Origin: Simplicispira suum
GTDB lineage: Bacteria; Pseudomonadota; Gammaproteobacteria; Burkholderiales; Burkholderiaceae_C
Direction of reading: 5' to 3'
NCBI RefSeq assembly: GCF_003008595.1
Contig: NZ_CP027669.1
Span: 1,736,001-1,800,000 of the forward strand
DNA: 64,000 nt
The position numbers and the translations under genes were made by a program. The stretch's first letter is position 1. Each line of letters begins with the position of its first letter. The notes beneath the pieces are model-generated. The model was not told where the DNA came from. It did not search any database and was given only the letters and a program-made list of their open reading frames with translations. Shown here piece after piece: positions 26,969 to 36,742 of this stretch.

Positions 26969-28417
26969 CTAATGCGCCACGGCTGCCGGTGGCGCATTGC
27001 CCAGCGGCTTGGGGCGCAGCGCCAGCCCGCCGAGCGCCGCCGCTACCAAGGCCGCCACGGCCGCTGCAGCAAACGCCAGGCTGTAACCCGCGTGCAGCGC
27101 CGCGGGCAGGCTGGCGCCAGCGCTGTGCAACTGTTCCGTCCGCGCATCGGCCAGGCTGGCCAGGGCGGCCAGCCCCAGCGCGCCACCCATCATGAAGGCG
27201 GTGTTGACCACGCCCGAAGCCAGGCCCGAATCTTCGGCAGCCACATCGCCCATCGCGGCCAGCAGCAGCGGGTTGAGCGCTACCCCGGCGCCCACGCCCA
27301 GCAGCAGCATGCCGGGCAGCACATGCAGCGTGAACCGGCCGGCCACGGGCGCCAACGCGAACAGCGCCAGCCCGGCAGCGGCCAGCAGCAGGCCGCCGCC
27401 CAGCGTGCGGCGAATGCCGTAGCGCATCACCAGCCAGGCCGAGGCGCCGAGCGAGCAGCCGGCCATGATGAGGTTCGACGGCAGAAACGCCAGCCCGATC
27501 TGCAGCGCGCTGTAGCCCAGCACGCGCTGTAGGTACAGCGCCGACAGAAAGAACCAGGCGAACATCGACGCCGCCCACAGCACGCCGACGATGTTGGAGA
27601 TGGCCAGGTTGCGCAGCCGCAGCAGCGCGAGCGGCAACAGCGGCGCCGGCACCCGCGCCTGCAACCACAGGAACAGCGCCAGCAGCGCGGCGCTGGCGCC
27701 CAGCAAGCCGAGCGTCTGCGCCGAGCCCCAGCCTGCGTGGTTGCCGTCCACCAGCGCATACACCGCCAGCATCAGCGCGGTGGTCACCGTCACCGCGCCG
27801 GCGATGTCCAGCGGCTGGCCATCGGCCTTGCCCGGGTGGGCGGGCAACACGCGCATGCAGGCGGCGGCAATCGCCAGGCCGACCGGCACGTTCACCAGAA
27901 AGACCCAATGCCAGCTAAGCCAACTGGTCAACACGCCGCCGAGCAGCACGCCAATGCTGCCGCCACCTGCACAGACAAAGCCGAACACGCCCATGGCGCG
28001 TGCGCGCTCCCCGGGTTCGGAAAACAGGGCGAGGATGAGCGAGAGCGCCACGGCGGACACCACCGCGCCGCCCACGCCCTGCACCGCGCGCGCCACCACC
28101 AGCAGCGTTTGCGTTTGCGCCAGGCCGCACGTGAGCGACGCCAAGGTGAACAGCGCCACGCCGGCAACGAACAGCCGGCGCTGGCCATACAGGTCGCCCA
28201 GCCGCCCGCCCAGCAGCAGGCAGCCGCCGTAGGTGAGCATGTAGGCGTTGACCACCCACACCAGAGCGCTTTCGCTGAACGCCAGATCGGTGCGGATGCT
28301 GGGCAGGGCGACGTTGACGATGGTGGTGTCGAGCACGATCATCAGTTCACCCAGGCACAGCAGGATGAGCGCGCTCCAGCGCTGGCGCGCGCTGTGCGAA
28401 GCAGGCAGTGGAAACAT
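26969..28417 (-). CDS. MFS multidrug exporter, DHA2 (EmrB/QacA) family
   Basis: Drug:proton antiporter with fourteen predicted helices, 482 residues. It carries motif D1-like LDTTIVNVALPSI, motif A GGRLGDLYGQRRLF and the antiporter motif C region. The open frame begins at a TTG; ATG at 28417 is chosen three codons later. It lies in the same direction as the VOC genes upstream but 120 bases away, so co-transcription is uncertain. Substrate unknown. Confidence 0.88.
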   Translation of the reverse strand: MFPLPASHSARQRWSALILLCLGELMIVLDTTIVNVALPSIRTDLAFSESALVWVVNAYMLTYGGCLLLGGRLGDLYGQRRLFVAGVALFTLASLTCGLAQTQTLLVVARAVQGVGGAVVSAVALSLILALFSEPGERARAMGVFGFVCAGGGSIGVLLGGVLTSWLSWHWVFLVNVPVGLAIAAACMRVLPAHPGKADGQPLDIAGAVTVTTALMLAVYALVDGNHAGWGSAQTLGLLGASAALLALFLWLQARVPAPLLPLALLRLRNLAISNIVGVLWAASMFAWFFLSALYLQRVLGYSALQIGLAFLPSNLIMAGCSLGASAWLVMRYGIRRTLGGGLLLAAAGLALFALAPVAGRFTLHVLPGMLLLGVGAGVALNPLLLAAMGDVAAEDSGLASGVVNTAFMMGGALGLAALASLADARTEQLHSAGASLPAALHAGYSLAFAAAAVAALVAAALGGLALRPKPLGNAPPAAVAH

Positions 28418-28536
28418 AGGATGCAAACGGTAGTCGTGAGGCGGGAAAAGGGTTCAGGGCAAGCTGAAAACGGCGGAGCGTGTCATCGCCGCAGTGACAC
28501 GTGTCGGTCCTGGGTCGCTCGCTTTCGCGCGCTGGC

Positions 28537-29019
28537 TTAGCCTCCCCGCCGCGCCGCCTCAATCGCGGCGATATCGATCTTCTGCATCGTCATCATCGCG
28601 TTGAACGTCCGCTGGGCTGCCGCCGGGTCGGGGTCGGCAATGGCCTCGGTGAGGGCGCGTGGCGTGATCTGCCACGACAGGCCCCACTTGTCCTTGCACC
28701 AGCCGCATTCACTTTCCTGGCCACCGTTGCCGACGATGGCGTTCCACAAGCGGTCGGTCTCTTCCTGGTCGTCTGTCGCTACCTGGAACGAGAAGGCTTC
28801 GCTGTGCTGGAAGGCCGGGCCGCCGTTCAGGCCCAGGCAGGGCAGGCCCAACACCGTGAATTGCACGGTAAGCACGTCGCCCTGCTTGCCCGAGGGGAAG
28901 TCGCCCGGCGCGCGCAGCACGCTGCCCACTGCGCTGTCCGCAAACGTGTTGGCGTAAAAGGTGGCGGCTTCCAGGGCGGTGCCGTCGTACCAGAGGCATA
29001 TGGTGTTCTTGCTGATCAT
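28537..29019 (-). CDS. VOC family protein, PhnB-like
   Basis: 160-residue member of the vicinal oxygen chelate fold in the PhnB/3-demethylubiquinone-methyltransferase-like group. It opens ICLWYDGTALEAATFYANTF, contains NGGPAFQHSEAFSFQV, and ends in a segment typical of these proteins (AQRTFNAMMTMQKIDIAAIE). Members are often annotated as glyoxalase-like; the true substrate is unknown. It is one of three VOC proteins within 2.7 kb, all on the minus strand. Confidence 0.85.
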   Translation of the reverse strand: MISKNTICLWYDGTALEAATFYANTFADSAVGSVLRAPGDFPSGKQGDVLTVQFTVLGLPCLGLNGGPAFQHSEAFSFQVATDDQEETDRLWNAIVGNGGQESECGWCKDKWGLSWQITPRALTEAIADPDPAAAQRTFNAMMTMQKIDIAAIEAARRGG

Positions 29020-29127
29020 GATGTAAGGGCTCCTTTTGATGGTGATTGGCCGCGTGCGCCTGCCCGCCAGAAAAACGCGGCTTCCTGCCGTCTTGCCGCC
29101 TTTGTCGTCGTTCGCGTGGGATCTGGC

Positions 29128-29541
29128 TCACGCACCCACAGTGGCTTGCGGCTTAGCGCTCATGTGCAAACCCCCCCAGCCGTGGCCGTCCAGGTCCACA
29201 AAGCTGTGGGAATACATGAAGCCGAGATCCTGCGGCGCGTCGTAGGTCGAACCGCCTGCAGCAAGCGCTTTGCGAACCAGCTCGTCCACCTCGCTGCGGC
29301 TCTCGCAGCTGAGGCTGAACAACACCTCGACCGCGTCGCGTGTGTCGCAGACGGCTTTGGGGGTGAAGTCCTTGAACCTCGCATGCGTGAGCAGCATGAT
29401 CGAAATCGCGTCGCTCACCACGATGCAGGCACCAGCGTCGCTTGAAAACTGTGGATTTTTCGAAAAACCAAGCGCTTCAAAGAACGCGACGGACCTGACC
29501 AAATCGGATACGGGAAGGTTGACAAAGATTTGTCTGCTCAC
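29128..29541 (-). CDS. VOC family protein, glyoxalase-like
   Basis: 137-residue VOC protein opening SRQIFVNLPVSDLVRSVAFF and ending with YSHSFVDLDGHGWGGLHM. This is the arrangement of lactoylglutathione lyase relatives of unknown substrate. The start is taken as GTG at 29541 because AGGAG lies seven bases upstream, whereas the upstream ATG at 29595 would add 18 residues without a ribosome binding site. It probably shares a transcript with the neighbouring small enzymes. Confidence 0.82.
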   Translation of the reverse strand: MSRQIFVNLPVSDLVRSVAFFEALGFSKNPQFSSDAGACIVVSDAISIMLLTHARFKDFTPKAVCDTRDAVEVLFSLSCESRSEVDELVRKALAAGGSTYDAPQDLGFMYSHSFVDLDGHGWGGLHMSAKPQATVGA

Positions 29542-29812
29542 AGAGCTCTCCTGTGTGTGGATGCTTGGGGTAAATCGGCACGGGGCTGCGCGCATTGGCT
29601 GGCTTTTTCAACGTGCGGCGCCTGGTGCAAGGTGGCCGCAACGGAAGTGCAGACCCGCGATGGCAAACGCTGCTGATCCAGGGTCGCCCGTCGAAATGGG
29701 CTTGCGGTCACGCGCAGGCCGACTCCAACTTGTGATGGCCCTCGCCCGCACTCGTGCGTGTTTGAGCGGCGTCCGCTGGAATGACGTGTTCGCGACACGA
29801 CCCATCTCCGCG

Positions 29813-30370
29813 TCAAGGCGCGCGCCGGTAGTGCAAGGCGACCGCACCGCTGCGCAGGTGGTTGGCCGAGACCAGCTCAAGACGACGCGTGCTGGGCAGG
29901 CCGCCCTCGTACAGAGTCGGTCCGTGGCCGGCGATCCTGGGATGGACGAGCAGCTTGTACTCGTCGACCAGATCGAGTCGGTCCAGCTCGTTCGCGAGCT
30001 TGCCACTACCGAGAAGTACGCCTTCAGGGGTTGCGTCCTTGAGCGCCTGTACGCCCGTACGCAGGTCACCGGCGATGTGGTGGCTGTTGGTCCAAGGGAA
30101 GTCACTGCGCGTCGAAGACACCACGTACTTCGGTTTGGCCTCCAACTTGACGGCCCACTCGCGCAGCGCTGGCAGCGCCTCTGCGTCGCCGCGGGCGATC
30201 GCCGGCCAGGAGCGTTCCATCATTTCGTAGGTGACGCGGCCCCAGAGCATCGCCCCGCTCTCGTCCATCAGGCGGGTGAAGAATGTGTGCGTCTCGTCGT
30301 CGGCGATTCCTTCCTGATGATCGACGCAGCCATCCAAAGTAAGGTTGATAACAAAAGTCAAGAGCCCCAT
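29813..30370 (-). CDS. dihydrofolate reductase family protein (RibD C-terminal-like)
   Basis: 185-residue NADPH-binding reductase of the DHFR/RibD-C superfamily. It opens TFVINLTLDGCVDHQEG, contains LWGRVTYEMMERSWP, and has the nucleotide-binding GVLLGSGKLANELDRLDLVD. These proteins are usually standalone reductases of unknown substrate rather than folate enzymes. The gene lies between VOC/GFA genes on the same strand. Confidence 0.83.
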   Translation of the reverse strand: MGLLTFVINLTLDGCVDHQEGIADDETHTFFTRLMDESGAMLWGRVTYEMMERSWPAIARGDAEALPALREWAVKLEAKPKYVVSSTRSDFPWTNSHHIAGDLRTGVQALKDATPEGVLLGSGKLANELDRLDLVDEYKLLVHPRIAGHGPTLYEGGLPSTRRLELVSANHLRSGAVALHYRRAP

Positions 30371-30470
30371 AGTGCGCCTTTGTTAGAAAGGTAAGACTGG
30401 CTTCCGTGGCTCAGCGGGGCGCGGGGGCACCATGCAGGCAGTCTCCTGGAAATGGTGGGCACGACGGTGC

Positions 30471-30848
30471 TCAGGCGCTGCGGCCATCGAAGTGGCTCAC
30501 GGTCAGGGCGTCCAGATCCACGCCGTCCAGGCAGCGCACGTTCACGGCCGCCATGCGCTGGCCGTTCGGGTGCCTGCCTTCGCCGAAGGTGTGGATGCCG
30601 CAGGCCGGGCAAAACCGGTGCTCGATGACACGCTCGTGGAACTGGTAAGTGGCCAGGTTTTCTTCCGGCGTGGTCAGGCGCAGCGCCTCGCGCGGCACAA
30701 ACCACAGCAGCGAGCCGCGCCGCTGGCACATGCTGCAATTGCAGGCCGTTGCGCTGTCGGGCGTGCCCTCCACTTCAAAGGCGACCTTGCCGCAGTGGCA
30801 GCTGCCGGTGGATTTGGCGGGCGTGTGCGCAGGCGTTTCTGCGCTCAT
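30471..30848 (-). CDS. GFA family protein (glutathione-dependent formaldehyde-activating-like, zinc binding)
   Basis: 125-residue zinc protein. The three Cys clusters are SCHCGKVAFEVEG, CNCSMCQRRGSLLWF and FCPACGIHTFG, the signature of the GFA/CENP-V family. Some members bind glutathione-formaldehyde adducts, but most have no proven function. ATG at 30848 overlaps the upstream VOC stop (ATGA), so the two genes are translationally coupled. Confidence 0.86.
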   Translation of the reverse strand: MSAETPAHTPAKSTGSCHCGKVAFEVEGTPDSATACNCSMCQRRGSLLWFVPREALRLTTPEENLATYQFHERVIEHRFCPACGIHTFGEGRHPNGQRMAAVNVRCLDGVDLDALTVSHFDGRSA

Positions 30849-31261
30849 GGCGACACCATCACCATCCAGAGCACACCAAAGCGGTCCTCCACCATCCCAA
30901 ATGCGGGTGAGTAAAAGGTCTTGCCCAGAGGCATCTGAACCTTTCCCCCATCGGCCAGCGCCTGGAACATGCGTTCGGCCTCGTGGGTTGTCGCAGCGCC
31001 AAGAGTCAAACCGAAGCCCTTGAAGTTTGTTGTTCCCGAGGCCATACCGTCGGACGCCATGATCTGCGTGCCACCGACGGTGAAGTTGCAATGCATGACC
31101 TTGTCGCCGGGTGGCGTGGGGCAATCGGCTCTGGGTGGGTCGGGGTTGTCGCTGTAGCGCATCAACTGGCCGCGTTCGGCGCCAAGGGCCTTTTCGTAGA
31201 AGGCCAGTGCCTCCTCGCAGCGGCCTTCAAAAAACAGATACGGTTGCACGGGACCTGGCAT
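30845..31261 (-). CDS. VOC family protein, PhnB-like
   Basis: 138-residue PhnB-type VOC protein: VQPYLFFEGRCEEALAFYEK at the front, HCNFTVGGTQIMASDG in the middle and FGMVEDRFGVLWMVMV at the end. The start at 31261 (MPGPVQ) is preferred over a distal one 15 codons upstream because it is followed by the conserved strand. Divergent from the TetR regulator across a 108-base region with two operator-like palindromes, so it is the likely regulated target. Confidence 0.86.
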   Translation of the reverse strand: MPGPVQPYLFFEGRCEEALAFYEKALGAERGQLMRYSDNPDPPRADCPTPPGDKVMHCNFTVGGTQIMASDGMASGTTNFKGFGLTLGAATTHEAERMFQALADGGKVQMPLGKTFYSPAFGMVEDRFGVLWMVMVSP

Positions 31262-31307
31262 GAAACACTCCTTGAACGAGTGGGTACACGGCGCCCACCA
31301 CAGCATT

Positions 31308-31356
31308 TGTGGACGGCGTACACAAATAATCGCAGAGAAAATGGACGCTGTCTACA
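31308..31356. promoter_or_regulatory. two operator-like palindromes between the VOC and TetR genes
   Basis: TGTGGACGGCGTACACA (31308-31324) and, on the other strand, a near-identical site covering 31340-31356 whose half reads GTCTACA. Both fit TGTAGAC-N3-GTCTACA. Their centres are about 32 bases apart (three helical turns), placing them on the same DNA face. They sit in the divergent promoter region of the TetR gene, as expected for autoregulation. Confidence 0.6.
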
Positions 31357-31369
31357 ATGCGGTGTGCCG

Positions 31370-32008
31370 ATGAGTGAAAAAAATCGTAAACCCGCGCCGC
31401 GCAGCACCTACCGCCATGGCGACCTGCGCCGAGCACTGCTCGAAGCGGGCATTGCCCTGGCGCGGGACGGCGGCCCCACCGCAGTGGTGCTGCGTGAGGC
31501 GACTCGCCGCGCCGGCGTTGCGCCCAACGCTGCCTACCGGCACTTCGCCAGTCGGGAAGATTTGCTGGCAGCGGTGCGCGCCGAAGCGGTGGCCGCCGTG
31601 GGCCGCGCGATGGAGGCCGAATACCGCGCCGTGCCCGCAGACGGCAGCCCGGCAGAGCAGGCGCATGCGCGGGTGCGCGCCGTGGGCCGGGGATACCTGC
31701 GGTTCGCGTTCACGGAGACGGGTTTGTTTCGCACCGCGTTTGGCGGTCCATTCAGCCTGGCGCCCGATGCTGCTGCTTCGGGCGCCATCGGCCACAACCC
31801 GTTTGGGCACCTGAACGCCGCGCTTGACGCGCTGGTTGCTGCAGGTGCGCTGCCAGCAACGCGCCGACCGGCTGCGGAGTACCTGGCGTGGTCCACCGTG
31901 CACGGTCTCGCCTTGCTGGCGCTCGACGGCCCATTGCAAGGCGTCCCACCGCAGACCTTGGAGTTGCTCGGTGAGCGCTTGCTGGACATGGTGGAGCGGG
32001 GCCTGTAG
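31370..32008 (+). CDS. TetR/AcrR family transcriptional regulator
   Basis: 212-residue repressor. The N-terminal helix-turn-helix spans HGDLRRALLEAGIALARDGG through VAPNAAYRHFASREDLLAAV, with the usual AYRHF recognition helix. The C-terminal domain resembles the TetR_C_33-like ligand pocket. It is divergent from the VOC/GFA genes and flanked by two palindromes it probably binds. The ligand is unknown. Confidence 0.88.
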   Translation: MSEKNRKPAPRSTYRHGDLRRALLEAGIALARDGGPTAVVLREATRRAGVAPNAAYRHFASREDLLAAVRAEAVAAVGRAMEAEYRAVPADGSPAEQAHARVRAVGRGYLRFAFTETGLFRTAFGGPFSLAPDAAASGAIGHNPFGHLNAALDALVAAGALPATRRPAAEYLAWSTVHGLALLALDGPLQGVPPQTLELLGERLLDMVERGL

Positions 32009-32090
32009 TTACCGACTGCCAGCGCTGCCAGGCAGTGCAGCAAGCCTGTGCACCTCGGCTAAACCCCAATAGAAAAGATCCAGAAAGTAA

Positions 32091-32119
32091 TTGACACCTA
32101 AATGATATGCACATAAATT
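32091..32119 (+). promoter_or_regulatory. sigma-70 promoter of the aryl-CoA catabolic cluster
   Basis: TTGACA at 32091-32096, a 17-base spacer and TAAATT at 32114-32119 form a near-consensus promoter about 50 bases before the monooxygenase start. The spacer carries the small palindrome TATG-CA-CATA, a candidate site for the MarR protein encoded downstream. Confidence 0.68.
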
Positions 32120-32166
32120 AGATTTCATTGGCAGCCGCAATTCTGCGTTGCAAAGGGACTTGCTTG

Positions 32167-34503
32167 ATGAAAATTGTGTGCATTGGCGGTGGGCCCGCAG
32201 GCCTGTACTTCGCGCTTTTGATGAAGCGGCAGAACGCCGGGCACGACATCACGGTGGTCGAGCGCAACAAGCCCTACGACACCTTCGGCTGGGGCGTGGT
32301 GTTTTCCGATGCCACCATGGACAACATGCGCCAGTGGGACGCAGCAACGGCCAGGGAAATCGAGCAGGCGTTCAACCACTGGGACGATATCGAGCTGCGT
32401 TTCAAGGGCCGCAGCATTCGCTCCGGGGGGCACGGCTTCGTCGGCATCGGCCGCAAGAAGCTGCTCAACATCCTGCAGGCGCGCTGCGAAGAGCTCGGCG
32501 TCAAGCTGGTGTTCGAGACCGAGGCGAAGTCCGACGCGGACTACCCGGACGCCGATTTGGTCATTGCCAGCGACGGCATCAATTCGCGTATTCGCACGCT
32601 GCACCAAGACATCTTCAAACCCGACATCGTCACCCGGCCCAACCGCTTCATCTGGCTGGGCACGAAGAAGCTCTACGACGCGTTCACGTTCGATTTCCAG
32701 CGCACCGAACACGGCTGGTTCCAGGCGCACATCTACAAGTTCGACGACCAGACCACGACCTTCATCGTCGAATGCCCCGAGCATGTCTGGCTGGCGCATG
32801 GCCTGGACCAAGCCGACCAGGAAGAGTCGATAGCCTTCTGCGAAAAAATCTTTGCCGACACCTTGCAGGGCGAGCCTTTGATGACCAACGCGCGCCATCT
32901 GCGCGGCTCAGCCTGGCTGAACTTCCAGCGCGTGGTTTGCGAGCAGTGGTGGCTGCAAAACGCGCACGGCCGCCACGTGGTGCTGATGGGCGATGCGGTG
33001 CACACGGCGCATTTCGCCATTGGCTCTGGCACCAAGCTCGCGATTGAAGATGCCATCGAGCTGACGCGCCAGTTCCAGCTGCTCGGCGATGGCCCCGAGC
33101 ACATTACCGAAGTATTGACCACCTACCAGGAGGCCCGCCGCATCGAAACCTTGCGCCTGCAAAATGCCGCCTGGAACGCGATGGAGTGGTTCGAGGTGTG
33201 CGGCGAGCGCTACTGCGACCAGTTCGAGCCCGAGCAGTTCATGTATTCCATGCTCACGCGCAGCCAGCGCATCAGCCACGAAAACCTGCGCCTGCGCGAC
33301 AGCGCCTGGCTCGAAGGCTACGAGCGCTGGCTGTCCGAGCGCGCCGGGGTACGCATTGCGCCCGAGCAAAAGGCGCCGCCACCGATGTTCACGCCTTACG
33401 CCGTGCGCGGCGTCACGCTGAAAAACCGCATCGTGGTCTCGCCCATGGCGCAGTACTCGGCGGTAGAGGGCGTGCCTGGCGACTTCCACTTGGTGCACCT
33501 GGGAGCACGCGCCATGGGCGGCGCCGGTCTGGTGTTTGCCGAAATGACCTGCGTCAGCCCTGAGGGCCGCATTACCCCTGGTTGCCCTGGGCTGTACACC
33601 GACGAGCAAGGTCACGCCTTCGCCCGCATCGCCGACTGGATCCACACCCACACCGATGCAAAATTTGGCATACAGATTGGCCACGCTGGCGCCAAAGCCT
33701 CAACGCGCGTTGCCTGGGAGGGCGCGGACCAGCCCCTTGTCTCGGGCAACTGGGCCATCATGTCCGCCTCGCCGCAGCAGTACCTCGCAGGTGTGAGTCA
33801 GGTCTCCCGCGCGATGACGCATGCCGACATGGACACAGTGAAGGCCCATTTTGTGGCCGCTACGCGCCGTGCCGACGCCGCAGGCGCCGACTGGCTGGAG
33901 CTGCACTGCGCGCACGGCTATTTGCTGTCGGGCTTCATCTCGCCACTGACCAATCAGCGCCAGGACGAATACGGCGGCTCCCTGGAAAACCGTCTGCGCT
34001 ACCCATTGGAAGTGTTCGCCGCAGTGCGCGCCGCGTGGCCGCAGGACAAACCGATTTCGGTGCGCATCTCGGCGCACGACTGGGTCGAGGGCGGCATCAC
34101 GCCGAGCGACGCAGTGGACATCGCCAAAGCCTTCAAGGCAGCTGGCGCCGACATGATCGATTGTTCGTCCGGCCAGGTCAGCAAGCAGGAGCAACCGGTC
34201 TATGGCCGCATGTTCCAGACGCCGTTTGCCGACCGCATTCGCCAGGAAGCGGGCATCCCGACCATTGCTGTCGGTGCCATCAGCGAGGCCGACCACGCCA
34301 ACAGCATTTTGGCCGCAGGCCGCGCGGACCTGTGCGCCGTTGCTCGCCCCCACTTGGCCAACCCTGCCTGGACCCTGACCGAGGCCGCGAAGATTGGTTA
34401 CACCCTCGTCGCCTGGCCCAAGCAGTACCGCTCGGGCAAGGCGCAGATGGAGTCGCTCTTCGCGCGCGAAAAGGCGGCGCAGGCGCCAACCGAGAAGGCT
34501 TAG
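32167..34503 (+). CDS. 2-aminobenzoyl-CoA monooxygenase/reductase-like fusion (FAD hydroxylase + OYE domain)
   Basis: 778-residue fusion. The N-terminal half is a class A flavoprotein hydroxylase ([34 protein letters not shown]). The second half, from about residue 400, is an Old Yellow Enzyme barrel opening [19 protein letters not shown]. This order is that of 2-aminobenzoyl-CoA monooxygenase/reductase and salicylyl-CoA 5-hydroxylase. The RidA deaminase and aryl-CoA ligase downstream favour the aminobenzoyl-CoA substrate. ATG at 32167 follows AAAGGGA; a TTG 13 codons earlier is unlikely. Confidence 0.86.
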   Translation: MKIVCIGGGPAGLYFALLMKRQNAGHDITVVERNKPYDTFGWGVVFSDATMDNMRQWDAATAREIEQAFNHWDDIELRFKGRSIRSGGHGFVGIGRKKLLNILQARCEELGVKLVFETEAKSDADYPDADLVIASDGINSRIRTLHQDIFKPDIVTRPNRFIWLGTKKLYDAFTFDFQRTEHGWFQAHIYKFDDQTTTFIVECPEHVWLAHGLDQADQEESIAFCEKIFADTLQGEPLMTNARHLRGSAWLNFQRVVCEQWWLQNAHGRHVVLMGDAVHTAHFAIGSGTKLAIEDAIELTRQFQLLGDGPEHITEVLTTYQEARRIETLRLQNAAWNAMEWFEVCGERYCDQFEPEQFMYSMLTRSQRISHENLRLRDSAWLEGYERWLSERAGVRIAPEQKAPPPMFTPYAVRGVTLKNRIVVSPMAQYSAVEGVPGDFHLVHLGARAMGGAGLVFAEMTCVSPEGRITPGCPGLYTDEQGHAFARIADWIHTHTDAKFGIQIGHAGAKASTRVAWEGADQPLVSGNWAIMSASPQQYLAGVSQVSRAMTHADMDTVKAHFVAATRRADAAGADWLELHCAHGYLLSGFISPLTNQRQDEYGGSLENRLRYPLEVFAAVRAAWPQDKPISVRISAHDWVEGGITPSDAVDIAKAFKAAGADMIDCSSGQVSKQEQPVYGRMFQTPFADRIRQEAGIPTIAVGAISEADHANSILAAGRADLCAVARPHLANPAWTLTEAAKIGYTLVAWPKQYRSGKAQMESLFAREKAAQAPTEKA

Positions 34504-34512
34504 GGCATCGGC

Positions 34513-35304
34513 ATGACCTCCCTATTGAGCGACCTCCCGACACCGTCCGCCCTGCGCCATGCGCTGGTCACGGGCGGTGGGCAGGGCATCGGTGCAGCCA
34601 TCACCCATCTGCTGGTGCGCCGTGGCATGCGCGTCACGGTGCTCGGGCGTCGCCTGGCGGTGGGGCAGGCACTGGCCGTACACCATCCCGAAGCAATCCA
34701 CGCAGTCGCTGCCGACGTCGCAAACGCCTCCGAAGTGGCGGCGGCGTTCACCGACGCCGTGGCGCACTTTGGTCGCGTGGACGTACTCGTCAACAACGCC
34801 GGCCAGGCCGAAAGCGCGCCCTTCCTCAAGATGGACGAAGCGCTCTGGCGCCGCATGCTGGACGTAAACCTCACCGGCACCATGCTCTGCACCCAGGCCG
34901 CGCTGCCCGGCATGCTGGAGGCCGGATGGGGGCGCATCGTCAACGTGGCCAGCACGGCGGGCCAGGTCGGCTACGCCTACGTGTCCGCGTACTGTGCGGC
35001 CAAGCACGGGGTGATTGGCCTGACGCGCTCGCTTGCCCTTGAGTTGGCGGCCAAAGGCGTTACCGTGAACGCCGTCTGTCCCGGCTACACCGACACCGAA
35101 ATCGTGCGCGCCAGCATCGAGCGCGTGGTGGCCAAGACTGGCCGCAGCGAGCAGGAGGCACGCGCTGCCTTTGTCCAGTCCAACCCGCAAGGCCGGCTGG
35201 TGGCGCCGCAGGAGGTGGCCGACGCCGTGGCCTGGCTCTGCTCAGAGGGTGCCAGCGCCATCACTGGCCAATCGCTGTCCGTGTCCGGTGGCGAAGTGAT
35301 GTGA
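34513..35304 (+). CDS. SDR family NAD(P)-dependent oxidoreductase
   Basis: 263-residue classical short-chain dehydrogenase. The cofactor motif GGGQGIGAAI follows ALVTG, NNAGQAE is the NNAG motif, and the catalytic Ser, Tyr and Lys are in VASTAGQVGYAYVSAYCAAK. It likely oxidises the 3-hydroxyacyl-CoA or a ring-derived alcohol formed after 2-aminobenzoyl-CoA oxygenation. It starts nine bases after the monooxygenase stop, so they share a transcript. Confidence 0.9.
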   Translation: MTSLLSDLPTPSALRHALVTGGGQGIGAAITHLLVRRGMRVTVLGRRLAVGQALAVHHPEAIHAVAADVANASEVAAAFTDAVAHFGRVDVLVNNAGQAESAPFLKMDEALWRRMLDVNLTGTMLCTQAALPGMLEAGWGRIVNVASTAGQVGYAYVSAYCAAKHGVIGLTRSLALELAAKGVTVNAVCPGYTDTEIVRASIERVVAKTGRSEQEARAAFVQSNPQGRLVAPQEVADAVAWLCSEGASAITGQSLSVSGGEVM

Positions 35305-35314
35305 GCGCCATGTC

Positions 35315-35890
35315 ATGAAAAACCACACCAAACACTTCAAGCTGGTGGATGCGCTCGGCGACGAGCACATCGGCCTCGAAGCCCGCGCCCAGATCGAAGA
35401 CCATCTGGACATGAAAATCTGGCTGCGCCTGCTGGCTTGCAGCACGCAGATCGAGCAGCAGATCCGGCGCCAGCTGCGGGCCCGCTTTGGCACGACTTTG
35501 CCGCGCTTCGACTACCTGGCCCAGCTTGCACGCCACCCGCAAGGCCTGCGCATGAACCTGCTTTCGCGCTACCTCATGGTGACCGGCGGCAATGTCACGG
35601 GTCTCACCGACCAGCTGGTGAAAGAAGCCCTGGTGGAGCGCACGCCAGACGCAGACGACCGCCGTTCCTACCTCGTCGTGCTCACCGAGAAAGGCCGCAG
35701 CGAGTTCGCCGCCATGGCCGCCGAGCATGAGGCGTGGCTGACCGACATGTTCGGCGGTCTGCCACAGGCGAGCAAAGACGCGCTGTACGAACACCTGGGT
35801 CACCTGCGCGTCCACCTGGCCCATGGCCAGAGCGCCGCCGAGCCGCTCACCCAGCCACCCAACCCATCTTCAAGAGAGACCGCGTCATGA
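35315..35890 (+). CDS. MarR family transcriptional regulator
   Basis: 191-residue winged-helix regulator. The core from [20 protein letters not shown] through [22 protein letters not shown] contains the MarR wing DDRR. It is encoded inside the operon it probably controls, with a short overlap (ATGA) to the enoyl-CoA hydratase gene. The likely ligand is an aryl-CoA intermediate such as 2-aminobenzoyl-CoA, as for other MarR proteins of CoA-based aromatic pathways; this is inference. Confidence 0.87.
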   Translation: MKNHTKHFKLVDALGDEHIGLEARAQIEDHLDMKIWLRLLACSTQIEQQIRRQLRARFGTTLPRFDYLAQLARHPQGLRMNLLSRYLMVTGGNVTGLTDQLVKEALVERTPDADDRRSYLVVLTEKGRSEFAAMAAEHEAWLTDMFGGLPQASKDALYEHLGHLRVHLAHGQSAAEPLTQPPNPSSRETAS

Positions 35891-36741
35891 CCGAATCCCG
35901 CGTAGACCCTGCGCTGCTGGCCGGCAACCGAAAACGACTGGCAGGCTACCAGGCACAGCATTTCGTCTGGCAGGTGGAATCGGGTGTCGCCACGCTCACC
36001 CTCAACCGGCCGGAGCGCAAGAATCCGCTGACCTTCGACAGTTATGCCGAACTGCGTGATTTGTTTCATCAGCTCAAGTGGGCCGAAGACGTGCACGCCG
36101 TGGTGCTCGTGGGCGCGGGCGGCAACTTTTGTTCCGGTGGGGATGTGCACGAAATCATCGGCCCGCTGATTCAACTGAAGGCCCCTGAACTGCTGATGTT
36201 CACCCGCATGACGGGCGAGCTGGTCAAGGCCATGCGCGCCTGTCCGCAGCCCATCGTCGCCGCCGTCGATGGCGTGTGTGCGGGCGCCGGCGCCATCATG
36301 GCCATGGCCAGCGACTTGCGGCTCGGGACCGCGCGCAGCAAGACCGCCTTTCTCTTCAACCGCGTCGGCCTGGCCGGCTGCGACATGGGCGCATGCGCCA
36401 TGCTGCCGCGCATCGTCGGCCAGGGCCGCGCCAGCGACTTGCTCTACACCGGCCGCAGCCTGGGCGGGGAGGAAGGCGAGCGCTGGGGTTGGTTCAACCG
36501 CTTGTGCGAGCCTGCGGCCCTGCTGGCCGAAGCCCAGGCGCTCGCCAAGCAGATTGCCGACGGGCCCACGTTTGCCAACGGCATCACCAAGACCATGCTG
36601 CACCAGGAATGGGCAATGACCATCGAGCAAGCCATCGAAGCCGAAGCCCAGGCGCAGGCGCTGTGCATGCTGACGGAAGATTTTGGCCGTGCGTACCGGG
36701 CCTTTGTCGCCAAGCAAAAGCCGACGTTTGAGGGCAACTGA
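35887..36741 (+). CDS. enoyl-CoA hydratase family protein
   Basis: 284-residue crotonase-fold enzyme. [12 protein letters not shown] forms the oxyanion and substrate loop, and the oxyanion-hole Gly lies in [20 protein letters not shown]. It probably hydrates an unsaturated ring-cleavage or cyclohexene-carbonyl-CoA intermediate after aromatic attack. ATG at 35887 overlaps the MarR stop, so it is translationally coupled. The long upstream extension of the frame is a shadow of marR. Confidence 0.89.
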   Translation: MTESRVDPALLAGNRKRLAGYQAQHFVWQVESGVATLTLNRPERKNPLTFDSYAELRDLFHQLKWAEDVHAVVLVGAGGNFCSGGDVHEIIGPLIQLKAPELLMFTRMTGELVKAMRACPQPIVAAVDGVCAGAGAIMAMASDLRLGTARSKTAFLFNRVGLAGCDMGACAMLPRIVGQGRASDLLYTGRSLGGEEGERWGWFNRLCEPAALLAEAQALAKQIADGPTFANGITKTMLHQEWAMTIEQAIEAEAQAQALCMLTEDFGRAYRAFVAKQKPTFEGN

Positions 36742-36742
36742 C

